Positions 51,866 through 57,913 of a stretch of 57,913 bases of DNA are shown in pieces. Each line of letters opens with the position of its first letter. Position 1 is the stretch's first letter. Position numbers and translations under genes: made by a program. The notes under the pieces were generated by a model. The model was not told where the DNA came from and did no database searches. It saw nothing but the letters and a program-made list of their open reading frames with translations. Origin of the DNA: DUZB01 sp964407525 (GTDB lineage: Bacteria; Desulfobacterota; DSM-4660; Desulfatiglandales; Desulfatiglandaceae); NCBI GenBank assembly GCA_964407525.1, contig CAYOWC010000005.1:1-57913 (forward strand), written 5' to 3'.

Positions 51866-51957
51866 TTTCAGGGTACTTTATAGCAAATCAGGAAGTTGAA
51901 CCTGCCTTTAAATGGAAAATAGTACCCTGCCTCAAGCGTGTCAAGTGGGGAGGGGGG

Positions 51958-51985
51958 GAGTGGTGAGTAACGAGTGACGAGTGAA
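51958..51985. repeat. Degenerate 7-bp tandem repeat, four units
   Basis: Units GAGTGGT, GAGTAAC, GAGTGAC and GAGTGAA lie in the spacer between htrA and tolC. Confidence 0.8.
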
Positions 51986-52091
51986 TAGAGACTTGATTCT
52001 AATGGTAGCCTTTAGGATTATGGCATACCATAACAAATACTTAACGGCTATACTACGCAAGTGCTTAACGGGGTTTGCTGTAAAGTTTGCA

Positions 52092-52118
52092 TTGACATAT
52101 TCCGGCCCCTGTTTTAAT
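52092..52118 (+). promoter_or_regulatory. Promoter candidate for tolC
   Basis: TTGACA (52092-52097, perfect) and TTTAAT (52113-52118, 5/6) are 15 bp apart, slightly short. Direct repeats CTTAACGG at 52040-52047 and 52064-52071 lie upstream. Confidence 0.45.
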
Positions 52119-52126
52119 GAATACCC

Positions 52127-52138
52127 GTACTTAAGTAC
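52127..52138. promoter_or_regulatory. 12-bp perfect palindrome, possible operator
   Basis: GTACTTAAGTAC begins 8 bp after the -10 box of the tolC promoter candidate, a typical repressor position. Confidence 0.4.
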
Positions 52139-52175
52139 TAATCTATCGTGAAAGATCCTAACGGAGGGACGGGAA

Positions 52176-53501
52176 ATGAAGCGCACAAGCGTTTTCATGC
52201 CGGGGTGTATCCTTTTTCTTTTAGTCATCTTCTTGCTTTTTCAGGAGGCGACGGCCGAAGAAAAAAAGGTGTATACCTTGGATGACTGTGTGAAAGAGGC
52301 ACTGGCTAACAACTGGAAATTGAAAGCGAAAAAAGAGCGGATTAATCAGGCGGAATATGTGAAGAAACAGGCCAGAGCCGATTTTCTGCCCAAATTAAGT
52401 ACCTCTTACGGGTATAAGAGGTATGGACAGAACCAGGAAGTCTTTTTTTCAGGATTGCCCGGACCGATTGAAATAGGTAGTTTGAATAATTACCAGTGGA
52501 GAGGGACTATAACCCAGCCTATTTTTACCGGGTTTGCCTTGATCAGCGCTTATCGTCTATCGGAATTGGGTATCGATCAGTCTGAGTTGGAGGTAAAGAC
52601 AGAAGAACTGGATCTGGCGTTGAATGCCAAGGCAGCCTATTTTAACATCCTTACGGCGGATATGGCTGTGGAAACCGCATTAAAGGCAGAAGAAGCCCTG
52701 GAATCCCATGCGGAAGTGGCTCGGAATTTCTACAAGGTAGGTATGATCCCCATTAATGATTTGCTAGAGTCGGAAGTAAATGCCAGCAATGCAAAACATG
52801 ATTTGACGTCTACAAAGAACGGGGCCAGACTGGCTCGCTCCAATTTCAATGCACTGTTATCCAGGCCGGTGAATGCTGAAGTAGAGGTGCAAAAAATAGA
52901 GGTCCATAACCCTGAAAAAGGTGATTTTCAGGCTTACGTGGAAATCGCCCTTAAGAATCGCCCGGAGATGAAACTTATTGATGTGAATCTCCTGCAGACG
53001 GATCAACAGATCCGGTTAAGCAAAAGCAAATATTATCCCGAGGTAGTGTTCACCTGGGATTATATCAAGGCAGGAGATACTGCTTCGGTGTCGGGTGGAG
53101 ATTATCATCAAGCCAGTAACTGGGAGGCGGCTGTTGGCCTTGAATGGACATTCTGGGAATGGGGTAAGACGTACTACTCCGTAAAGCAGAGTGAAAGCGT
53201 AAAAAATGAAGTCATGAAGACCAAAATGGAGCTGGAACAACAGATTCAGCTGCAGGTGAAAGATGCGGTTTTGGACCTGCAGACTGCAGAGGAAAATATT
53301 CCCATCACAAAAAAGGCTGTAGAACAGGGGGAGGAAAATCTGAGGGTGAGCCAGGAGCGCTACAAGGCACAGGTGAGCACATCCACGGAAGTCCTTGACG
53401 CACAGAGATATCTGACCAGAGCTCGGGTGAATCGCTTCAATGCTCTTTTCGATTATCACCTGGCAAAGGCCAGATTATTGAGGGCCATGGGAACCTATTG
53501 A
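52176..53501 (+). CDS. TolC-family outer-membrane protein
   Basis: The 441-aa protein has a signal peptide (about 1-27) and the TolC repeat layout: YTLDDCVKEALANNWKLKAK at the start, then long helices alternating with strands, and LGLEWTFWEWGKTYY-like strands. It ends with RVNRFNALFDYHLAKARLLRA. Unlike the OprM-type protein at 26955 it has no lipobox. The ribosome binding site GGAGGGACGGG is very strong. It lies 41 bp before ftsE, so it is probably co-transcribed with the division genes. Confidence 0.9.
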   Translation: MKRTSVFMPGCILFLLVIFLLFQEATAEEKKVYTLDDCVKEALANNWKLKAKKERINQAEYVKKQARADFLPKLSTSYGYKRYGQNQEVFFSGLPGPIEIGSLNNYQWRGTITQPIFTGFALISAYRLSELGIDQSELEVKTEELDLALNAKAAYFNILTADMAVETALKAEEALESHAEVARNFYKVGMIPINDLLESEVNASNAKHDLTSTKNGARLARSNFNALLSRPVNAEVEVQKIEVHNPEKGDFQAYVEIALKNRPEMKLIDVNLLQTDQQIRLSKSKYYPEVVFTWDYIKAGDTASVSGGDYHQASNWEAAVGLEWTFWEWGKTYYSVKQSESVKNEVMKTKMELEQQIQLQVKDAVLDLQTAEENIPITKKAVEQGEENLRVSQERYKAQVSTSTEVLDAQRYLTRARVNRFNALFDYHLAKARLLRAMGTY

Positions 53502-53542
53502 GGGGACGACAAAAAAACGCATTCGGTTTGACCTGATAGAAA

Positions 53543-54187
53543 ATGATTCAATTATTCCGTTTGTTCAAGAAATTTGGTGATCATACCGCTCTGCATGATG
53601 TGAATATGCATGTTGCCAAGGGCGAGTTCGTTTTTATAACGGGTCCAAGCGGTGCAGGGAAGACAACATTATTGAAGCTGATTTCCGGCTCTGAAAAACC
53701 CTCAAGCGGAAGTATTTTGGTCAACGATATTGATTTAAACAGGATTGGCGGGGTGAGGCTTGATCTCTTCCGGCGAAAGATCGGCTACGTATTCCAGGAT
53801 TTCAAATTGCTGCCCAACCGGACCGTATTTGAGAATGTTTCCATCGTTCTGGAGATTATGAATCTGCCTTTCAGCGTAATAAAGAGTAAAACCTGCCAGA
53901 TTCTCAATTCCGTTGGTTTGAAAGAAAAAGCCCACCTATCGCCCCTTGCACTGTCAGGAGGGGAACAACAGAGAGTTGCCATTGCCAGGGCAATTGTTAA
54001 GGAACCGCTAATTCTGCTTGCTGATGAACCTACGGGCAATCTGGATTCTGATTTGACCAGACGGATTATGGTTCTTTTCAGGGACGTTCACCAACGAGGG
54101 GCGACTGTGGTGGTTGCAACCCACAGTCGGGAACTCCTGGATAATAATGATTTTCGGACGATCGTTTTAAATAAAGAAAGAATCTAA
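53543..54187 (+). CDS. ftsE: Cell division ATP-binding protein FtsE
   Basis: The 214-aa ABC ATPase has Walker A GPSGAGKT (34-41), signature LSGGEQQRVAIARA, Walker B LLADEPTGNLD and switch His in VATHS. YVFQDFKLLPNRTVFENV is typical of FtsE. Together with FtsX it controls cell-wall hydrolases at the division site through EnvC. Confidence 0.94.
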   Translation: MIQLFRLFKKFGDHTALHDVNMHVAKGEFVFITGPSGAGKTTLLKLISGSEKPSSGSILVNDIDLNRIGGVRLDLFRRKIGYVFQDFKLLPNRTVFENVSIVLEIMNLPFSVIKSKTCQILNSVGLKEKAHLSPLALSGGEQQRVAIARAIVKEPLILLADEPTGNLDSDLTRRIMVLFRDVHQRGATVVVATHSRELLDNNDFRTIVLNKERI

Positions 54188-54194
54188 TCACATC

Positions 54195-55097
54195 ATGGCA
54201 ACAGGCGCCCATTCCCATGTTATAAAACAGGCATTGAGCCATATCCGAAAAAATCGGTTTGTTCATGGTGTCGCAGTTGGCGCTACGATAGGTGCTTTCG
54301 TGATTCTTGGTTTGTTTTTTCTTTTGTTCTGCAATCTCAATGCCTGGATGAAAAGTTGGGGAAATACCTTTTCAATGACCGTCTATCTTCAGGATGGTAT
54401 CAGTGATTTTAAACGAGACAAGGTTGATTCTTTTATAAGAGGACTTCCCGGAGCAGAAATAAGCGAATATATTTCGAAAAAACAGGCTCTGTCAGATCTC
54501 AAAAGTGCCCTTGGTCAGGAATCCGTTCTTTTGGATCGTTTATCGCGCAATCCGCTTCCCGCTTCCTATGAAGTCATTTTTGAAGGTGAAGGTGAGGGGC
54601 ACGATTTTGGAAAAAAAATAATAGAGATTGAGGCGAATCTTGGGAAGCTGGATGGGGTGGAAGAGGTCCAGTTCAACCATGAATGGTTGAACCGACTCGA
54701 CCCGTTGATGAAGAATATGGCCCTGGCAGGATTTGTTATTGGGGGAGTTGTGTGCTCTGGGGTTCTTTTCGTTATAATGAACACCATCAAACTGATTATT
54801 TATGCCCGAAAAGAAGAAATTGAAATACAGAAGCTGATTGGAGCTACAGACTGGTTCGTGAAAAAGCCCTTCGTATTTGAGGGTGCCGTCATTGGGGCTG
54901 CAGGCGGAATAGGCTCTCTCGTTGTTCTTTTCCTGTGTTATATCATTTTTGCAGCAAAGAAGATCCATCTTTTTGGCATTGTCACCCTTGATTTTGTTTT
55001 TCTGCCGATGGAATATATCTTTTTCCTCCTTATAGTAAGCATTGCCCTGGGGGTTACGGGCAGCTTTATTGCCACGAGCCGTTTTGTGTCAAACTGA
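54195..55097 (+). CDS. ftsX: Cell division protein FtsX
   Basis: The 300-aa protein has four membrane helices (about 32-52, 177-197, 225-250, 275-297) with a large extracytoplasmic loop between the first two, as in FtsX. SMTVYLQDGISDFKRDKV and EEVQFNHEWLNRLDPL are family-typical. It has no ATPase activity and transmits the FtsE signal to EnvC. Confidence 0.92.
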   Translation: MATGAHSHVIKQALSHIRKNRFVHGVAVGATIGAFVILGLFFLLFCNLNAWMKSWGNTFSMTVYLQDGISDFKRDKVDSFIRGLPGAEISEYISKKQALSDLKSALGQESVLLDRLSRNPLPASYEVIFEGEGEGHDFGKKIIEIEANLGKLDGVEEVQFNHEWLNRLDPLMKNMALAGFVIGGVVCSGVLFVIMNTIKLIIYARKEEIEIQKLIGATDWFVKKPFVFEGAVIGAAGGIGSLVVLFLCYIIFAAKKIHLFGIVTLDFVFLPMEYIFFLLIVSIALGVTGSFIATSRFVSN

Positions 55098-55110
55098 TCT
55101 GAGCGAGTAA

Positions 55111-56283
55111 ATGTTAACATTTTTCATAACAAAAAGAGTGAGAGCCTTTTTGCTGGGAGGCGTTTTTTTTTCTGCCTTTGCCTGCTTGTCCTCTGTGCCA
55201 ATATCGTGGAGTTCGTCCCCCACCAGGCAGTCGCAGATAGGCGAAATTGAATCCCAGTTATCTAATGAAAAATTGAAACTTAATCAGGTGGATTCCCGCG
55301 AAAAAGGGCTGTTGACAGAACTTGAAGACCTGGAAAAGGAAGTTAGAGAAAAAAAAGCGGCAATTTCATTGTTGCAGGGGCAGATACGAAAAACTGAAGC
55401 CGAAGCCGGTCGATTGAAAATGAAACTTGTTGAAGCCAGGGTTTTAGAAAAAGAAGCCGAAGATATGGTGATACGGCGATTGATTGCTATGTACAAATAT
55501 ACCAAACAGGGGTATGTTAAAGCTCTGGGAGATGTGGAGGCGCCCTGGCAGTTTCTTAGAAGAGTGAAATATCTAAAAGTGGTTATGGCTGAGGGTCGAG
55601 ACGATCTCGTGCGGGTGATGGATTTGGCGATGGAACGTCGACGGAGAGCGAAGGCGATCGAAAAGAGCCTGTCGGAGATTGAAGAGGTCTATCGCATAGA
55701 GCAGAGCAATCTTGAAAGTCTGAAAATTGCTGTCAAAGAAAAAATCTTTCGGCTCATGACGACCCATAAAGAAAAGGAGTTTTACGAACTTTCCGTAAGG
55801 CGACTGCAGAATACCGCAGAGGATTTAGATTCCACTTTTTTGCACAAGGGAGAAAAAGAGGTTGTGGATGTCGGTGTTCCCGAGAGTTTTGGAAAGTTGA
55901 AAGGCAAAATTCCGTTCCCTTCTCAAGGCAGGATTCTGGGCGGAAAGGAATTATTTAAAGGAAACAGGCAGGAACAAGAGAAAGGTGTCCTGGTTGCAAT
56001 GCCTCCGGGTGCTCATGTAAGAGCTGTTTTTCCAGGGAAGGTGGATTTTTCAGGAAGGTTGAAAGGATATGGTGAACTGATTATAATTAATCATGGAGAA
56101 AGATTTTACACCGTATCCGCACATCTTTCAAAAAGAACCAGGCTTGAAGGGGACCTTGTGAAAAAAGGCGATGTAGTTGGTGTGGTCGGGACGGATGGAA
56201 TCTCAGGGGCGGCAAGGTTTTACTTCGAAATCAGAAAGGCAGGAAGGAGTCTTGACCCTCTGGAATGGTTTGCGTTAAAATAG
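55111..56283 (+). CDS. envC: EnvC-like murein hydrolase activator
   Basis: The 390-aa protein has an N-terminal hydrophobic signal or anchor (about 8-30), a long coiled coil (about 40-120 and 175-225) and a C-terminal LytM/M23 domain (about 265-388). The M23 zinc ligands are mostly missing: no RxHxGxD, and HLHFE is replaced by ARFYFEIR, while SAHL keeps one His. A degenerate LytM domain is the mark of EnvC, which activates amidases instead of cutting peptidoglycan. Position after ftsEX supports this. Confidence 0.88.
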   Translation: MLTFFITKRVRAFLLGGVFFSAFACLSSVPISWSSSPTRQSQIGEIESQLSNEKLKLNQVDSREKGLLTELEDLEKEVREKKAAISLLQGQIRKTEAEAGRLKMKLVEARVLEKEAEDMVIRRLIAMYKYTKQGYVKALGDVEAPWQFLRRVKYLKVVMAEGRDDLVRVMDLAMERRRRAKAIEKSLSEIEEVYRIEQSNLESLKIAVKEKIFRLMTTHKEKEFYELSVRRLQNTAEDLDSTFLHKGEKEVVDVGVPESFGKLKGKIPFPSQGRILGGKELFKGNRQEQEKGVLVAMPPGAHVRAVFPGKVDFSGRLKGYGELIIINHGERFYTVSAHLSKRTRLEGDLVKKGDVVGVVGTDGISGAARFYFEIRKAGRSLDPLEWFALK

Positions 56284-56377
56284 GCTATTGATAGTAAAAA
56301 TCGTGGGTTTTAAGGCAGACGGCTGCGATCCCAACCTTGTTGAAGATCCCGTCTAAAGCGAAGCGAAAGCGAGGAAC

Positions 56378-56400
56378 CCTTGAACCTTGAACCCTGAACC
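56378..56400. repeat. 7-bp tandem repeat, three units
   Basis: CCTTGAA is repeated twice, followed by CCCTGAA, in the 140-bp gap before ctpA. A 5-6-bp AAGCG repeat (56357-56371) precedes it. Confidence 0.8.
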
Positions 56401-56429
56401 GAAACGAAGTTTCATATGAGGAGATGCAC

Positions 56430-57761
56430 ATGCCGATTCTGAAAAGGAAATTCGTCGTAAATATTCTAATAATGTGTGTGCTTGCAGGTGGGTTGCTTTT
56501 CTTCCAGGGCAGTGGCGGGGAGGTGGAGGCCGATACCAAGGGAATATACAAGAATATAGAGATTCTTACGGAAGTTCTCAGACAGATCGAGAAAAACTAT
56601 GTAGAACCACAGAAATCTCAAGACCTGATATATGGCGCCATTACGGGGATGGTCAAAAGCCTTGATCCTCATTCATCGTTCATGACCAAGGAAGAGTACT
56701 CTGAGTTGATGGTTGAGACGCAGGGAAGTTTTTCGGGGATCGGTATTGAAATTACTGTTAAAGACAGGGTCCTTACGGTGGTTTCACCCATTGAAGGTAC
56801 CCCGGCAGATAAGGCAGGGCTCCAAGCCGGAGATAAAATTGTGAAGGTCGGAGGCGAGTCAACCTTGGATATGACGCTCATTGAGGCGGTCAAACAGATC
56901 AGGGGCGCTAAGGGGACACCGGTTGAATTGACAATTGTCCGGAAAGGAGAGGAAAAGCCGCTCGAGTTTTCCATTATCCGTGGAGTTATTCCACTGAAGA
57001 GCGTTCGCTATTACTCCCTCTCTCCACAGATAGGATATGTAAGGGTCTCAAACTTCCAGGGCAATACTACCAAAGATCTTACCGCGGCCCTTGACGCGCT
57101 TGAGAAAAAAGGGGATTTGAAAGGGCTTATTGTTGATCTTAGAAATAATCCGGGAGGACTCCTTTCCCAGTCCATCGAAGTCTCTGAGCTCTTCCTTGAT
57201 TCAGGCGTCATTGTAACCACAAAAGGAAGAGGCAATTCCCACAATATCAAGGCTTCCGCCCACAAAGACGGACCCAAGCGAAATTATCCCATTGTTGTTC
57301 TGGTAAATGGTGGCAGCGCGAGTGCATCGGAGATTGTCGCAGGGGCATTGCAGGATAATAAGCGTGCGCTGATTCTCGGTTCAAGGACATTTGGAAAAGG
57401 GTCTGTGCAGACCATTCTTCCCCTGTCAGACGGGTCGGGATTGCGATTGACAACGGCCCGGTATTATACGCCGAGTGGAACATCGATCCAGTCAAGCGGG
57501 ATTACGCCCGATCTTGAAGTTCTATTTGAGATTGGAGAGAAAAAGGAAAAGAAGAAGACCCCGGAGTTTGTTCGGGAGGAAGACCTCAAGGGGCATATTC
57601 CCCTGCAGGACAATAAAGATAAGAAAGAAACCGATGGCGATGAACTGACGGAAAAGCAGAAAAAAGCACAGGAACTTCTGGAAAGGGATAACCAGGTACG
57701 CCAGGCATTTCGCATCCTGAAAAGTTGGGACATATTTTCCGGGCTCAAGAGTGGCTCCTGA
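56430..57761 (+). CDS. ctpA: C-terminal processing peptidase (S41 family)
   Basis: The 443-aa protein has an N-terminal membrane segment (about 8-28), a PDZ domain (about 85-165; GIGIEITVKDRVLTVVSPI) and an S41 protease domain with the Ser-Lys pair in NGGSASASEIVAGAL and SRTFGKGSVQ. A charged, Lys-rich tail follows. It cuts C-termini of periplasmic proteins, often cell-wall enzymes. ATG at 56430 is preferred over 56424 because AGGAG is seven bases upstream. It completes an ftsEX-envC-ctpA unit. Confidence 0.93.
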   Translation: MPILKRKFVVNILIMCVLAGGLLFFQGSGGEVEADTKGIYKNIEILTEVLRQIEKNYVEPQKSQDLIYGAITGMVKSLDPHSSFMTKEEYSELMVETQGSFSGIGIEITVKDRVLTVVSPIEGTPADKAGLQAGDKIVKVGGESTLDMTLIEAVKQIRGAKGTPVELTIVRKGEEKPLEFSIIRGVIPLKSVRYYSLSPQIGYVRVSNFQGNTTKDLTAALDALEKKGDLKGLIVDLRNNPGGLLSQSIEVSELFLDSGVIVTTKGRGNSHNIKASAHKDGPKRNYPIVVLVNGGSASASEIVAGALQDNKRALILGSRTFGKGSVQTILPLSDGSGLRLTTARYYTPSGTSIQSSGITPDLEVLFEIGEKKEKKKTPEFVREEDLKGHIPLQDNKDKKETDGDELTEKQKKAQELLERDNQVRQAFRILKSWDIFSGLKSGS

Positions 57762-57865
57762 AGAACGGAGTTTGTAGGAAAACAGGTTGACATCGCCGAC
57801 GAAAGAAAGTAGAAACGGTACTTCATTTCCTTGGTGAAAAAAGTGAATTTGCATAAAGAAAGTTA

Positions 57866-57895
57866 TTGACAAGTGAAGTGCAGATTATGTATAAA
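57866..57895 (+). promoter_or_regulatory. Sigma-70-like promoter at the right edge
   Basis: TTGACA (57866-57871) and TATAAA (57890-57895) are 18 bp apart, 6/6 and 5/6 to consensus. The transcript would start at about 57902 and run out of the window. The spacer 57762-57865 holds nothing else I can name. Confidence 0.55.
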
Positions 57896-57913
57896 GGTAA
57901 ATTCTTTCGGCGA

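Overview
The window is a 57.9-kb piece of a Gram-negative, probably anaerobic bacterium. The gene set best fits a deltaproteobacterium (Desulfobacterota or a relative). It has lipoproteins with lipoboxes, an Mla-type lipid transporter, a tripartite RND pump, TolC and FtsEX-EnvC. It also has a BcrA/HgdC-type oxygen-sensitive dehydratase activase and a Bat (aerotolerance) operon. The taxonomic call is inference from gene content; no rRNA is present. The sequence is a draft scaffold with one 100-N gap.

Layout. Positions 1-584 hold the end of a TPR protein. A 1.4-kb, mostly non-coding stretch follows, with an orphan terminator and an AT-rich zone, then a divergent dnaA (1968-3317), pyrE, a CoA-pyrophosphatase-type NUDIX gene and tRNA-Pro(CGG). 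From 5339 to 14365 runs a tightly coupled moxR-DUF58-batA-batB/C-batD-batE operon ending in a potassium-channel gene. On the minus strand lie pgm and gpmI (14473-17766). After the gap come a DUF1566 lipoprotein, an MlaE-MlaD-PqiC-like-MlaF transporter (18880-22511), an RND efflux operon with a solute-binding-like protein (22635-29329) and mtaB. Next are a small exported protein, an ArsA/Get3-like ATPase with a small partner, an inositol monophosphatase, a VapC remnant, an atypical receiver protein and polA. A long plus-strand run (37816-50678) carries a radical SAM protein, the activase and its dehydratase-like partner, RNase G, an M48-TPR protease, a REC/degenerate-GGDEF-like protein and a PilB/GspE-like ATPase. 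HtrA faces it on the minus strand. The window ends with tolC-ftsE-ftsX-envC-ctpA.

The most unusual signal is in the spacers. Three copies of a 163-173-bp palindromic element (5113-5283, 18068-18240, 31368-31530) share ends and core, each has 6-7-bp flanking direct repeats, and all lie in the same orientation in front of a gene. An unrelated 218-bp palindromic element (37594-37811) has a perfect 8-bp target duplication and supplies the likely Shine-Dalgarno sequence of its downstream gene. The arms of both families are built from degenerate 7-bp tandem units. Heptad arrays with other unit sequences recur at no fewer than six other places, sometimes inside or at the end of genes. This looks like a family of heptad-armed, probably non-autonomous mobile elements.

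Most of the remaining content is housekeeping and envelope biology: cell-wall hydrolysis control (FtsEX-EnvC, CtpA), outer-membrane lipid balance (Mla), drug efflux and periplasmic proteostasis (HtrA, Bat). All assignments come from reading motifs in the translated sequence; no database search was run.
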